Notes: generated by a model from the letters alone, not told the origin. A stretch of DNA of 64,000 nucleotides from PALSA-911 sp963839645 (GCA_963839645.1 CAWIVZ010000002.1:1-64000); one strand, 5' to 3'; positions 7,613-17,893 are shown, counted from the first letter of the stretch. Program-made: numbers and translations.

Positions 7613-7895
7613 TGCTATTCGTCTCCCATGCGGTTGCATTTGCTAATGGTGGATGTCGCTCAGCATCTGTCGCGCGGCCATCCGGCGCTACTGGCGTTCA
7701 CGGCCAGCGAGCAGATGGCGTCCTCGTACCAAAACGGTAGTCAGAGCAGGGAGGTGGCTCTACCCCAGCCCCCCGGCAGGGCGCCGCCCCACAACCATCG
7801 GGGGAAACGTCCTCCTAACACTATGGACAGGTTGGCCAGGAAAGGGAAGGTTACCAACCTGGCCGCGCGGGGGCTTCGGCCTGCCCCAGCCGTGC

Positions 7896-9506
7896 TTATG
7901 CCGCCGCATCCTCGCGGATCATCGCCGCGCCTTTTTCGCCGATCATGATGGTGGGCGCATTGGTGTTGCCGGTGGTCAGGGTAGGCATGACCGAGGCGTC
8001 GATCACCCGCAGCCCGCCGATGCCACGCACGCGCAGGCGCTCGTCGACCACGCTGGCGGGGTCCGCCCCCATGCGGCAGGTGCCGACGGGATGGAAGATC
8101 GTGGTGCCGTTGTCCCTCATGTACTCGGCCAGTTGCGCGTCGGTGGTCACATCGGGGCCGGGGACGGTTTCCACCACACTGTGCTTCGCCATGGCGGGGG
8201 CGGCAAAGATCTCGCGCGTATAGCGGATGCCGGCCGTCATCACGCGGATATCCTCGGGCGCGGAGAGGTAGTTTGGCCGGATCGCCGCCTTCTCGAACGG
8301 ATCGGCGGATTTGGCCAGGATCGTGCCCCGGCTGTCCGGGCGGGTGGGGCAGACCGCCACGGTCATGCCGGGCGCGTGTTCCAGCGTGCCGAATTTCAGC
8401 TGGTCGTAACTGGCGGGGGTGAACAGCAATTGCAGGTCCGGGCTGGCCAGGCCCTCGCGGGAGCGGCAGAACACCTGGGCGCTGGTCACCCCGAAGGTCA
8501 GCGCGCCATTGCCGCGCAGAAAGAACCGCGCGACCTCGCCGGCGAGGCGCACGCCATGGGCCAGCTGGTTGGTGGAGATGGCATCGCGCATTCGGTGGGT
8601 CACCCGGGCCACGTAGTGGTCCTGCAAATTGGCGCCGACGGCGGGGACGTCCTGCAGCACCTCCACCCCGATCGAGCGCAAGTGCTCGGCGGGGCCGATG
8701 CCGGAGATCTGCAGAAGATGCGGCGAGTTGATCGCGCCGCCGCTGAGAATGACCTCGCGCGATGCGCGCAGTTCGCGGCTCTGGCCGTTTTGGCGAAAGG
8801 CGACGCCGACGCATCTTTTGCCCTCGAACAGCAGCCGGCTGGCCTGGGCGCCGGTTTCGATGCGCAGGTTTTGCCGCGGCCTGGCTTCCTTCAGGAAGGT
8901 CTGCGCGGTGGAGCCGCGCCACTTGCCGAGGCGGGTCATCTGCGAGTAGCCGACGCCTTCCTGCTCGGCGCCGTTGAGGTCCTTGCGGAAAATGTGCCCG
9001 GCCTGTTGGGCGGCCTGGACGAATTGATGGGTGATCGGGAGGATGGTGCGGTAGTCCTCCACCTTCAATGCGCCGCCCTGGCCGCGGTACTCGGCATCGC
9101 CACCCTGCACGTAATGCTCGGATTTGCGGAAATACGGCAGCACGTCGTCAAAGCTCCAGCCGCGGCAGCCCATCTGCGACCACAGGTCGAAGTCGGCCGG
9201 ATTGCCGCGGACATAAAGCATGCCGTTGATCGAGCTGGAGCCGCCGAGCACGCGCCCACGCGGCCAGTGGATGGCCCGGTTGCCGCTGCCGGGCTCCGGT
9301 TCGGAGGCATAGTTCCAGTTGACCAGCGGATTGTACAGCAGCTTCAGCACGCCGGCTGGAATATGGATCCACGGATGCCAGTCGCGCGGGCCGGCTTCCA
9401 GCAGCATCACGCGGGCACCGGTCTCGCTCAGCCGGGCGGCGACGACGCAGCCGGCGGATCCTGCGCCGATGATGATGTAATCGGCGTCCGCCGGCTGGTT
9501 GTTCAT
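7896..9506 (-). CDS. GMC-family FAD oxidoreductase (choline-dehydrogenase-like)
   Basis: 536 residues, the usual length for GMC alcohol dehydrogenases. FAD binding: IIIGAGSAGCVVAARLSE at residues about 10-27. GMC signature 1 is RVLGGSSSINGM near residue 90, signature 2 is SGGAINSPHLLQISGIGP near 260. The C-terminal catalytic region has HPVGTCRMG with the conserved His, and NTNAPTIMIGEKGA. These enzymes oxidise primary alcohols to aldehydes in the cytoplasm or at the membrane. The substrate cannot be read from sequence; true choline dehydrogenases are only one branch. The gene is followed upstream by a Liv-type binding protein on the same strand with an 18-bp gap, so the two are probably co-transcribed and the alcohol may be what that protein binds. 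Confidence 0.88.
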   Translation of the reverse strand: MNNQPADADYIIIGAGSAGCVVAARLSETGARVMLLEAGPRDWHPWIHIPAGVLKLLYNPLVNWNYASEPEPGSGNRAIHWPRGRVLGGSSSINGMLYVRGNPADFDLWSQMGCRGWSFDDVLPYFRKSEHYVQGGDAEYRGQGGALKVEDYRTILPITHQFVQAAQQAGHIFRKDLNGAEQEGVGYSQMTRLGKWRGSTAQTFLKEARPRQNLRIETGAQASRLLFEGKRCVGVAFRQNGQSRELRASREVILSGGAINSPHLLQISGIGPAEHLRSIGVEVLQDVPAVGANLQDHYVARVTHRMRDAISTNQLAHGVRLAGEVARFFLRGNGALTFGVTSAQVFCRSREGLASPDLQLLFTPASYDQLKFGTLEHAPGMTVAVCPTRPDSRGTILAKSADPFEKAAIRPNYLSAPEDIRVMTAGIRYTREIFAAPAMAKHSVVETVPGPDVTTDAQLAEYMRDNGTTIFHPVGTCRMGADPASVVDERLRVRGIGGLRVIDASVMPTLTTGNTNAPTIMIGEKGAAMIREDAAA

Positions 9507-9523
9507 TCAGTCCTGTTTCCTAC

Positions 9524-10753
9524 CTAGTGGTCGTTGCGAGACATCAATGGACCGAAGGCGATCCAGTGTCCCCCCTCCATACGCGACATTTGCAGGTCTT
9601 TCACGGGGTAGAAATCGGTCGCACTGGTGTTCACCCGGCTGCCAGGCACCAGCAACGGCACTTCCAGATCCTTCAGGCTGGCGGCCTGGCGCATCAGGTT
9701 TTCCCGCGTCAGGTCGTCACCGCAACGCTTCAGGGTTTCGGCCATGACGTTGGCGAACATGTAGCCGACCGCATAGCCGTTTTCCGCCGGGTTGGCGTTG
9801 GGCAGATACTTGGCCATGAAGGCGCGCCAGGTCTTGATGTCCGGGGAGTCGTCCCATTTCGGATCGGTGACGTCCTTCAGGTAAAGGGCGGTGATGATGC
9901 CTTCGGAATTCTCCACGCCGGCGGGGCGGATCACCGCGCCGATGGAAGCGGCGACGTTGACCAGATACTGGGTAGGTTTCCAGCCGATCTCGGACGCCTT
10001 CTTGATCGCCTGGGCGGCGAATTTCGGCGTGGTGATGTTGAAGAACACGTTGGCGCCGGAGTTCTTCAGCTGCAGCATCTGGCTGTCCACGGTGGGGTCG
10101 GTGACCTCATAGGTGGAAACCATGACGATCAGCTTGTCCGCCTGGTCGCCCAGGCCCTCGCGAAAGCCGGTCAGGTAATCCACGCCGACATCGTCGTTCT
10201 GGCGCAGAACGGCGATCTTCGGGTCCTTCACGGTCTTCAGGATGTGCTTGGCGTAGACATAGCCCTCACCGTGGTAATCGGGGATCAGACCCATCGTCCA
10301 CGGGTAGTTTTTGGGATCGCCCCATTTGGAAGCGCCGGTGCCGACGAACAGTTGCGGCACTTTTTTCTGGTTGAGGTATTTATGCACGGCGGTGTTCGGC
10401 GCGGTGCCGAGGGCGGCGAACATCGCCAGGACCCCGTCGCGTTCCACCATCTGGCGGGTAAGTTCCATGGTTTTCGGCGGCGAGTAGCCGTCGTCCAGAG
10501 AGATGAAGTTGATCATCCGCCCGTTGATGCCGCCCTGGTCGTTGATCATGCGGAAGAACGCCGCCTCCGACCGTCCGTTGGCGCCATAGGCCGAGGCATT
10601 GCCGGAATAGGGCATGGTGTTGCCGAGCTTGATCTCCGTGTCGCTGGCGCCCGTGCTGTATTTCTTCTGCGCGAGGGCCGGGGTTGCGGCGAGCATTCCG
10701 GGTAACAACAGACCGGCCACCAATGTCTTGCGGCGCGTTATCGATCGGCTCAT
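9524..10753 (-). CDS. Liv-type ABC transporter substrate-binding protein
   Basis: 409 residues from the ATG at 10753, chosen because it places a signal peptide at the very N-terminus: SITRRKTLVAGLLLPG with a twin-arginine pair and cleavage after ALA. The mature protein is a type I periplasmic binding fold (Peripla_BP_6) with LGNTMPYSGNASAYG, NDQGGINGRMI and DDGYSPPKT as in LivK/HAAT proteins. No permease or ATPase lies next to it, so it must work with a transporter encoded elsewhere, possibly one of the two Liv systems further along. It is paired with the GMC oxidoreductase. Ligand unknown; family members bind amino acids, amides, aromatic acids and others. Confidence 0.88.
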   Translation of the reverse strand: MSRSITRRKTLVAGLLLPGMLAATPALAQKKYSTGASDTEIKLGNTMPYSGNASAYGANGRSEAAFFRMINDQGGINGRMINFISLDDGYSPPKTMELTRQMVERDGVLAMFAALGTAPNTAVHKYLNQKKVPQLFVGTGASKWGDPKNYPWTMGLIPDYHGEGYVYAKHILKTVKDPKIAVLRQNDDVGVDYLTGFREGLGDQADKLIVMVSTYEVTDPTVDSQMLQLKNSGANVFFNITTPKFAAQAIKKASEIGWKPTQYLVNVAASIGAVIRPAGVENSEGIITALYLKDVTDPKWDDSPDIKTWRAFMAKYLPNANPAENGYAVGYMFANVMAETLKRCGDDLTRENLMRQAASLKDLEVPLLVPGSRVNTSATDFYPVKDLQMSRMEGGHWIAFGPLMSRNDH

Positions 10754-10896
10754 GGAGTCTCTCTCCCTGTTCGTGTGTTCTGGTCCGGCCTTGGTGGCCG
10801 TTATCAGGCGCAGCCAGCATGGCGCAGAAGCGCCGGGGGCTTCAATAGACCCGCGTCCGGCTTCACGCCCGCTGCGCGGGCGGCTATCAAGCGGGC

Positions 10897-11388
10897 ATGA
10901 CACACGCACCCCTCCGCCTTTACCGCGGCATCGTCCGCCCGGAATGGATCGACTTCAACGGGCACATGAACGTGGCCTATTACATGCTGGCCTTCGATGA
11001 CGCGACGACGGTCTTCTTCGACCATCTCGGCCTCGGCGAGGGCTACATGGAGCGCACCAACTGTTCCACCTTCACCCTGGAAGGCCACATCACCTACGAT
11101 CGGGAGGTGAAGCAGGGTGACGAACTGGTGTTCGCCACAAGGCTGCTGGATTACGACAGCAAGCGGCTGCATTACTTTCACGAGATGTATCACGCGGGGC
11201 AGGGGTATCTGGCGTCCACCAGCGAACTGATCACCGCGCATATCGACATGTCGGTCCGACGGATGACGCCGTTCGGGGCGGAGACGATGGAACGGCTGGA
11301 GGCGCTGATGGCGGCGCACCGGGATCTGCCCCGTGCGCCGCAGATTGGCCGGACGGTGGGCATACGCCGCAAGGCAGCCGTGGCCTGA
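10897..11388 (+). CDS. Hot-dog-fold acyl-CoA thioesterase
   Basis: 163 residues. The N-terminal motif RPEWIDFNGHMNVAYYMLAFDDAT is the 4-hydroxybenzoyl-CoA thioesterase signature (D-x-N-x-H-x-N), with the catalytic Asp at about residue 18. LEGHITYDREVKQGDEL is the central strand. It hydrolyses short or aromatic acyl-CoA esters; carnitine-pathway thioesterases (betainyl-CoA type) look similar. It is transcribed away from the binding-protein gene, with a 143-bp divergent intergenic region, and its 3' end meets the TRAP permease gene tail to tail with 3 bp between. Confidence 0.82.
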   Translation: MTHAPLRLYRGIVRPEWIDFNGHMNVAYYMLAFDDATTVFFDHLGLGEGYMERTNCSTFTLEGHITYDREVKQGDELVFATRLLDYDSKRLHYFHEMYHAGQGYLASTSELITAHIDMSVRRMTPFGAETMERLEALMAAHRDLPRAPQIGRTVGIRRKAAVA

Positions 11389-11391
11389 CGA

Positions 11392-12675
11392 CTATTTGAT
11401 CAACCCGGCGCTGCGCGGCAGCATCAGCGACAGTTCGGGGATGGTGATGATCAGCATCAGGCCGACCATCAAGGCGATCAGATAAGGCCAATAGTATTTC
11501 ATGTGCTGGAATACGCCGACGCCGGCGAATTTCAGCGCCATCAGCAGGCCCACGCCCATCGGCGGCAGGAACAGGCCGATGCCGACCGCGGCGGTTTGCA
11601 CGATGTCGAAATGGATCGGATGGATGCCGATCTTGGTGGCGATCGGGAACACCACGGGGATCAGCACCACGGCGGCGGGCAGGCCCTCCAGCACCATGCC
11701 GAACAGCATGGTCATCAGCGCCACGCCGAGCAGGAAGGTCCAGTGATAGACTTCCAGCGGCGCGAGGATGTTGCCGAGCAGGATGGGCACGCCGGAGACG
11801 CCGAGGAGGTACTGAAACACGGTGGCCACCGCGAGCAGGAACACCACCGAAGCGGTGGTGACGCCGCTTTCATAGGCGATGTGGCCGACATCCCGCCAAC
11901 TGACGTTGCGGTAGTAGAGCTTGGCGGCGAGCAGCGAATAGAGCGCGACGATGGCGCCGGCCTCGGTGGCGGTGAAGGCGCCCATGTAGAAGCCGCCCAG
12001 GATGACCAGCGGGATCACCATCGGCACGGCGGCTTCGCGCGAGGCGTGCAGCAGCCGGCGGAGGCTGAGCCGGCTGTCCTTCGGCCAGCCCATGATATGC
12101 GCCTGTACCAGCACCAGCACGCACAGGCAGAAACCGATAACCGCGGCCGGAATAAAGCCGGCCAGGAACAGCGTGACGGCGGATTGGTTGGTCACCGCCG
12201 ATATCACGATCATGAAGATCGCCGGCGGTACCAGCATGCCCATCGCGGTGCCGGCCGCGATCAGGGATGCGGCATCCTCCGCCCGGTAGCCGGCGCGCTT
12301 CAACGGCGGCACAAGGGCGGAGCCGAGGGCGGAAACCTCGGCCATCTTCGAGCCGCAGATGTCGGAGAAGAAATACGAGACGACGATGACGGACATCCCC
12401 AGCCCGCCGCGCAGCCAGCCGACCATGGCGCGGGCCAGTTCCACCAGCGCGTTGGACATGCCGCAGCGTTCCATGATGCTGCCGGCGAACACGAAGGACG
12501 GGATGGCGAGCAGCACCCAGCTTTGCGAGGCGCCAACCAGGGTGGAGCCGAGCTGCTGCAGCGGATAGCCGCCGACGATCAGGCCGGTAATGGCGGCCGC
12601 ACCGAGCGAGAACACGATCGGCAGCGACAGCAGCAACGTGCCGATAAACACCACACCCATGGCTGTGAGGATCAC
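11392..12675 (-). CDS. dctM: TRAP transporter large permease (DctM family)
   Basis: 427 residues, the normal length for DctM. It starts at GTG 12675, 3 bp behind the small subunit. About 12 hydrophobic segments cover the whole length, and SLGAAAITGLIVGG, GIPSFVFAGSIME-like and GLFLPPMGVGLLMA regions match the family. This is the sodium-symport channel subunit of a tripartite ATP-independent transporter in the inner membrane. It forms an operon with the genes for the small subunit and the binding protein (order P-Q-M on the minus strand). Confidence 0.92.
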   Translation of the reverse strand: MILTAMGVVFIGTLLLSLPIVFSLGAAAITGLIVGGYPLQQLGSTLVGASQSWVLLAIPSFVFAGSIMERCGMSNALVELARAMVGWLRGGLGMSVIVVSYFFSDICGSKMAEVSALGSALVPPLKRAGYRAEDAASLIAAGTAMGMLVPPAIFMIVISAVTNQSAVTLFLAGFIPAAVIGFCLCVLVLVQAHIMGWPKDSRLSLRRLLHASREAAVPMVIPLVILGGFYMGAFTATEAGAIVALYSLLAAKLYYRNVSWRDVGHIAYESGVTTASVVFLLAVATVFQYLLGVSGVPILLGNILAPLEVYHWTFLLGVALMTMLFGMVLEGLPAAVVLIPVVFPIATKIGIHPIHFDIVQTAAVGIGLFLPPMGVGLLMALKFAGVGVFQHMKYYWPYLIALMVGLMLIITIPELSLMLPRSAGLIK

Positions 12676-12678
12676 GGT

Positions 12679-13188
12679 CTATTCCCTGACGTCGCCAAAG
12701 GAGTGTTCCGGCGCGCCCGGCTGGCGCGCCGCATCGAGCGCATAGAACACCATCAGAATGCCACCAACCGTGGCCGAGACGTAGAACAGGCCAAGGCTCA
12801 GCTCCAGGGCAGGTGAGGTGAGGGAGGCATTGAGCAGCGCCAGCTTGTAGCAGATCCAGGCCATCAGCCCGCCGAACGCGGCGATCAACAGGTGATTGAA
12901 CACGTGCACCGCATGCTGCAGGCGGGGCGGCAGGTGGTGCACGACAATGTTCAGCGTGAAGTGGCTGCGCTCGGCCACGCCGATGGCCGCGCCCAGCATC
13001 GTCAGCCAGGTGAGGGTAAGCTCGCCAACTTCCTCCACCCAGAAGAAGTTGATGGGATCGACATCCATCCAATCGGTGATCGGCAGCATGACGTAGCGCA
13101 GGAACACGCCGCACAGCATGACGCCGATGGCGAACAGCACCAGCCCGCCAAGGATGAAACGCGGCGCGGTGTGCGCGAAAGGCCGCAT
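12679..13188 (-). CDS. dctQ: TRAP transporter small permease (DctQ family)
   Basis: 169 residues from the ATG at 13188, 1 base behind the DctP stop codon. Upstream in-frame starts would overlap dctP. Four hydrophobic segments (about residues 8-30, 48-70, 88-108 and 130-152) and the motif WVEEVGELTLTWLTMLGAA match the DctQ family. It partners the large subunit in the inner membrane. The near-overlap on both sides indicates translational coupling. Confidence 0.9.
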   Translation of the reverse strand: MRPFAHTAPRFILGGLVLFAIGVMLCGVFLRYVMLPITDWMDVDPINFFWVEEVGELTLTWLTMLGAAIGVAERSHFTLNIVVHHLPPRLQHAVHVFNHLLIAAFGGLMAWICYKLALLNASLTSPALELSLGLFYVSATVGGILMVFYALDAARQPGAPEHSFGDVRE

Positions 13189-13189
13189 T

Positions 13190-14233
13190 TCAGGCCGCGG
13201 CCACGATCTCGTCCCACAACGCGCCGTATTGCTTCTTGAAGCCCGGCCAGATCTTTTCGTGGGCGATCTTTTTGAAGGGTTCCAGATCCGGGGCATTGAC
13301 GGTCATGCCCCGCGGTTCCAGCAGCTGCTTGGCGGAGGCGAGGCTGTCCACTTCCTCGGTGATCTTGCGGACCACGCCCTGGGCCTCGCGGCCGGTATCG
13401 AGCACCAGCTTCTGCTGGTCGGGGCGCAGCGCGTTCCACATGCCGAGGTTCATGGCGACCATGGTGGCGCCGTAGTTGTGGTAGGTGAGCGAGTAGTATT
13501 TCGACACCTCGTAGGCTTTCAGCGGCACCATGTTCGCGACCGGCAGATCGGCACCGTCGATGACGCCCTGCTGGGCCGCGGTCATCACCTCGGCCCAGCC
13601 GAGCGGGACGGCCACGGCGCCGAGACCGTTGACGCAGTCGGCGAAGACCTTGGACGGCTGAACGCGGAGCTTCAGGCCGCGCAGATCCTTCGGCGTGTCG
13701 ATCGGATGCTTGTTGACCCAGAAATGACGGAAGCCGTAATCGAAGTAATAGATCACCTTCACGCCGTATTTTTCCTGGAACAGCTTGTCCAGGCGGTCGC
13801 CGACCGCGCCATTGAGAATCTTGTAGGCCTGGGCGTAGCTGCTGATCAGGTAGGAAACCAGGAAGGCGCCCATTTCCGGGAACAGCGTGGCGGCGGCGCC
13901 GGCGGGGGTGCCCATGGCGATGTTGCCGGATTTCACGCCGTTGATGATGTCGATCTCCTTGTTCAGCAGCGTGCCGCCCTGGAACTCGGTCGCGAGCTCG
14001 CCCTTGGAGCGCTCGGTGAGCGCCTTGGCGAACCAGTCCATCGCCACGGCACCGGTTTCCGGCACCGGATTGACATGGGCGATGATCATTTTCTTGTCGG
14101 CCCCCTGTGCGAAGGCGGGCGCGCGGCCGGTCGCCAGGATGCCGGCAAGCCCGCCCGCGGCGCGGATGATGCCTCGGCGCGTGCTCGCGGGCCGTACGAT
14201 GCCCCTGCCGCTTATTTGGCTGATGTCCCTCAT
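13190..14233 (-). CDS. dctP: TRAP transporter solute-binding protein (DctP family)
   Basis: 347 residues. The N-terminus carries a twin-arginine-like signal (STRRGIIRAAGGLAG) with a cleavage site after PAFA. The mature protein starts MIIAHVNPVPETG and contains the DctP core: LKLRVQPSKVFAD with the carboxylate-binding Arg in the LRVQ region, and GVIDGADLPVANM. It binds an organic acid in the periplasm and delivers it to the DctQM membrane subunits encoded directly behind. The ligand is not determined. The gene is transcribed divergently from an alpha/beta hydrolase gene. Confidence 0.92.
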   Translation of the reverse strand: MRDISQISGRGIVRPASTRRGIIRAAGGLAGILATGRAPAFAQGADKKMIIAHVNPVPETGAVAMDWFAKALTERSKGELATEFQGGTLLNKEIDIINGVKSGNIAMGTPAGAAATLFPEMGAFLVSYLISSYAQAYKILNGAVGDRLDKLFQEKYGVKVIYYFDYGFRHFWVNKHPIDTPKDLRGLKLRVQPSKVFADCVNGLGAVAVPLGWAEVMTAAQQGVIDGADLPVANMVPLKAYEVSKYYSLTYHNYGATMVAMNLGMWNALRPDQQKLVLDTGREAQGVVRKITEEVDSLASAKQLLEPRGMTVNAPDLEPFKKIAHEKIWPGFKKQYGALWDEIVAAA

Positions 14234-14349
14234 TTGCGTTCTTCCCCAGAATTTCAGATGCTTGCGGTGTTTTGATTCTTGGCGCGGATCATAGACATGC
14301 GGCGGGGCGTGGCAATCGCCCGTCGGGAGAAATCGGGGAGGGATGCGAC

Positions 14350-15159
14350 ATGCCGATGCTGACCGTGCCAGGGGGCACGCTGGATTGGACGATCACGGAC
14401 CTGACGCCGCCCTGGGTGGCGGCGCCCGAAACGGTGGTGATGCATCACGGGATCGGCGCGTGCGGCCGGGTGTTCGACGGCTGGCTGCCGGCGCTGATCG
14501 GGCGGTACCGGGTGCTGCGCTTCGACATGCGCGGCCATGGCGCCTCGCCGCCGCCGGATGCCGGCCTGGTGCTGGACATGGAGCGGCTGAGTGACGACCT
14601 GTTCGCGGTGATGGACGCCGCCGGGGTGCAGCGGGCGCATCTGGTGGGAGAGTCGATCGGCGGCACCATCGTTTTGCACGCGGCGTTGCGCGCGCCGGGG
14701 CGGGTGCGGACGCTGACGGTAAGCAATGGCGCGCATCTGGGCGCATCCATCCAGGCCGTGAAGGACTGGGAGGAGATCATCGCCACGCGCGGCATGGCGG
14801 GCTGGTCGGCGCACATGATGGCGGGACGGTTTCATCCGGGCGCGATTTCGCCCGGGCAGTGGCGCTGGTTCGAGGCGCAGCAGGCGACCGCCTGTCCGCG
14901 CACGGTGCTGGCGCTGCTGGCGGCCCTGGTGGGGGCGGATCTGGCGGACAGACTGCCGGGGCTGGCGCCGCCGCTGTTGCTGCTGCATCCGGACGGCTCG
15001 CCGTTCATTCCGGTGCCGGTAATGGCGGATTTCCGTGCCCGCGTGCCGGGTGCGCGGCTGCACGTCGTGGGAGGGGCGAAGCACGGGCTGCCGTTTTCCC
15101 ATGCAGGCTTTTGCTCCGGCTTGCTGGCCGGGTTTCTGGCGGAAGCGGGCGGTGGCTGA
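14350..15159 (+). CDS. Alpha/beta hydrolase
   Basis: 269 residues from the ATG at 14350; the reading frame is open further upstream but that part has no homology. The fold signatures are HHGIGACGRVF (oxyanion region), DMRGHGAS, and the nucleophile elbow GESIGG with the catalytic Ser at about residue 104. The acid is probably in LLHPDGS, and the His in GGAKHGLPF. Related enzymes include 3-oxoadipate enol-lactonases. The substrate is unknown. Its position opposite the TRAP operon suggests it may act on the imported compound. Confidence 0.82.
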   Translation: MPMLTVPGGTLDWTITDLTPPWVAAPETVVMHHGIGACGRVFDGWLPALIGRYRVLRFDMRGHGASPPPDAGLVLDMERLSDDLFAVMDAAGVQRAHLVGESIGGTIVLHAALRAPGRVRTLTVSNGAHLGASIQAVKDWEEIIATRGMAGWSAHMMAGRFHPGAISPGQWRWFEAQQATACPRTVLALLAALVGADLADRLPGLAPPLLLLHPDGSPFIPVPVMADFRARVPGARLHVVGGAKHGLPFSHAGFCSGLLAGFLAEAGGG

Positions 15160-15167
15160 GCGGCGGG

Positions 15168-16220
15168 CTATGCCGGCCGGGCCGAGGCCCCGGCGGCGGC
15201 GCGCAGGCGCGGCAACACCCGTTCCCCGAACAGTTGCACGGATCGCACCACGGACGCTCCCGGCAGCCAGGTGAAGCCCATGTAGTAGGCGACATGGTGC
15301 GGCCGCAGCGCGGGGATGTCCCTCAGAAGCCGTTCCGCGACCACATCCGCATCGCCGATGGCGGCGTTCTCCAGCAGCCAATCCACGTCCGGCTCGCCGG
15401 GGAAGGGGACCTGCTCCAGATGAATGCCGTTGCGGGGCGGGTATTCCTCGCGCAGCGAGCGCATCCGGCGCATGAACGGGAGGATGCCCTCGGCGGCGCG
15501 GCGGGCCTCGGCGCGGCTTTCCGTCACGAAGGTGTAGCGCAGCACGGCGATCTTCACCGCCGCCTCCGCCACGCCCACGCTGGCAGCGGCTTCGATCACC
15601 TCGGCACGTGACTTCAACACCGTTTCCACCAGTCTCGGACCGGCGCTGATGAACACCGGCCGGCCGCGCAACGCGGCGCGTGCCATCACCACCTTGTCGT
15701 GCGTCGCCACGTAAAGCTCGGGCGGCGTTGCCGGCAAAATGGAGAAAACCGTCTCCGGCACCTTCAGATAGGTGCCGTCATAGGCCACGCGCCGTTCGGC
15801 GAAGGCCATGTCCAGCAAATCCCAGCCCTCGAACAACCGCTCGCGGCGCTCGTCCATCGAGACACCCAGCGAGCGGAATTCCTGCGGCTGGTGGCCGGTA
15901 CCGATGCCGATGATCGCGCGTCCCTGGCTGGCGGCGTCCAGCATGCCGATTTCCTCGATCATCCGCAGCGGGGCGTGCAGCGGCACCACCAGCACGCCCG
16001 GGCCGAGCTTGATCCGTTTGGTGAAGCCCGCGCAGTGCATCGCCATCATCAGCGGCGAGCCGCAGATGGAGAAGGCGGAGAAATGGTGTTCGGCGAACCA
16101 GGCGGCGTCGAAGCCCAGGTCGTCGGCGACCCGCACCGCTTCCTTGGTCGTGTCCATGACCTGTTGCGGCGTCTGGCTCTCGTGGTTGAGGGCCATGATG
16201 TTGAAGAAGGAAAATTGCAT
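15168..16220 (-). CDS. LLM-class flavin-dependent monooxygenase
   Basis: 350 residues from the ATG at 16220; a longer frame upstream overlaps the divergent TPP gene and lacks homology. It belongs to the bacterial luciferase superfamily, a TIM barrel binding reduced flavin. Visible signatures are DDLGFDAAWFAEHHFSAF at residues about 36-53, GPGVLVVPLHAPLRMIEEI and GRAIIGIGTGHQPQEF. Members oxidise varied substrates with FMNH2 or F420H2. The substrate is unknown. It lies tail to tail with the hydrolase and only 55 bp from the divergent TPP enzyme start, so the two probably share a control region. Confidence 0.85.
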   Translation of the reverse strand: MQFSFFNIMALNHESQTPQQVMDTTKEAVRVADDLGFDAAWFAEHHFSAFSICGSPLMMAMHCAGFTKRIKLGPGVLVVPLHAPLRMIEEIGMLDAASQGRAIIGIGTGHQPQEFRSLGVSMDERRERLFEGWDLLDMAFAERRVAYDGTYLKVPETVFSILPATPPELYVATHDKVVMARAALRGRPVFISAGPRLVETVLKSRAEVIEAAASVGVAEAAVKIAVLRYTFVTESRAEARRAAEGILPFMRRMRSLREEYPPRNGIHLEQVPFPGEPDVDWLLENAAIGDADVVAERLLRDIPALRPHHVAYYMGFTWLPGASVVRSVQLFGERVLPRLRAAAGASARPA

Positions 16221-16275
16221 GCGCCGCAGGCTACAGGCGGTTGGCAGGCTTGGGAATGCGCCATAGGCTGCGCGC

Positions 16276-17893
16276 ATGCCCACATCAGCAGAAATACTCG
16301 TGGCGTTCCTGGCGCAGAATGGCGTCGACCGCTGCTTCAACGTTCCCGGCGAAAGCTACGTCGCCATCATGGATGCGCTGCACGCCCATCCCAGCATCGA
16401 TCTGGTGACCGCCAGGCAGGAGGGCGGGGCCGGCTTCATGGCGGTGGCCGACGCGCGCTTCACCGGCCGGCCCGGCGTGGCCCTGGTCAGCCGGGGGCCG
16501 GGCGCGTGCAACGCCTCGATCGCCGTGCACACGGCGCAGCAGGACGCGGTTCCGATGCTGCTGATCGTCGGGCAGGTGGAGGCGCGTGACCTGCGGGCCC
16601 GGTCGTTCCAGGAGATCGACTATTCCCGCATGTTCGACGGCGTGGCGAAGTTCGTCGGCGAGGCGACGCACCCGGATCAGGTTCCCGAACTGTTGGCCCG
16701 CGCCTGGGCGGCGATGCTGACCGGCGTGCCCGGCCCGGCCGTGCTGGCCTTGCCCGAGGACGTGCTGCGGCAGGAATGCAGCCTGCCGGTGCCGCGCGCC
16801 GTGCTGGCCGACGATGCCGCCCCATCGCCGGAAACGGCGGACCGTCTGGCCGCCATGCTGCGTACGGCCGAGCGGCCGATCCTGCTGGCCGGCGGTGATT
16901 GCGACCGTCCCGGTGGCCGGCAGGCGCTGGTGGAGTTCGCCGAACGCTGGCAACTGCCGGTGGCCGTTGGTTTCCGCCGGCAGGATCTGTTTCCGAACGA
17001 TCATCCGCTCTATGCCGGCGACATGGGTTTGGCGAACCCGGAGCATCAGAAGGCTGCCTTCGCCTCGTCCGACCTGGTGATCGCCATGGGCACGCGCCTC
17101 GGCGACATTACCTCGCAGGGCTACACCTGGCCCGAACCCGGCCAGCGCCTGGTTCATGTCTGTCCCGATCCGGCCTGGCTGGGCTGGCGCTTTCATGCCG
17201 ACATCGCGCTGAACGCCCACGCCCTGCCGACGATGGCGGCGCTGAACGCGCGCAATGCCGGGGCGCCGGCTTCCCGGGGCGCCTGGACGGCGCGAACTGA
17301 ACCGCATCCAGATGGCCGAAGCCGCCTGGACGCCGCGCACCGCGGGGGATGGCGTGGTGTTCGGCAACGTGGTGGCCAAGCTCGGCAAGCATCTGCCGGA
17401 CAATGCCATCGTGACCTTGGACGCCGGCACGTTCGGCGCACCATTCTATCGCAAGGTGAAATGGCGTTCCGGGCAGATGCTGATGGCGCCGATCTCCGGC
17501 GCCATGGGCTACGGCATGCCCGCCGCCGTGGCGGCCGTGCTGCGCTGTCCGGACCGGCCGGTGATCTGCGCGGTGGGCGATGGCGGCTTCCTGATGAGCG
17601 GGCAGGAACTGGCGGTTGCCGCTGGGCGGAAGGCACCGATGAAGGTGCTGCTGTCGGACAACGGCAGCTACGGCTCCATCCGCATTCACCAGGAGCGCGA
17701 CCATCCCGGCCGGGTTTCCGGCACCGATCTGATCAATCCCGATCTCGCGATGATGGGCGCGGCCTATGGCTATCCCGTGATGGTGGTGGAGCGGGAGGAC
17801 GAACTGCCCAAGCTGATGGATGCCCTGACCGCCCCTGGGCCGCTGTTCGCGTTGGTAAAAACCTCGCTTTCCGCGGTGCTGCCAAAACCGTAA
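16276..17893 (+). pseudogene. ThDP-dependent acetolactate-synthase-like enzyme, one frameshift
   Basis: The first 340 codons encode the PYR domain (NVPGESYVAIMDAL with the activating Glu26) and the central domain. The frame then shifts near 17295: reading ACGGCGCGAACTG, removal of one A restores TARLNRIQMAEAAW and the PP domain. That domain carries the ThDP motif GDGGFLMSGQE...LSDNGSYGSI. The total is about 539 residues, normal for the family. Acetolactate synthase, benzoylformate decarboxylase and glyoxylate carboligase are all possible; the absence of a regulatory partner argues against a biosynthetic IlvB. Given the same kind of shift in many other genes here, a base-calling insertion is likely and the gene may be intact. 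Confidence 0.8.
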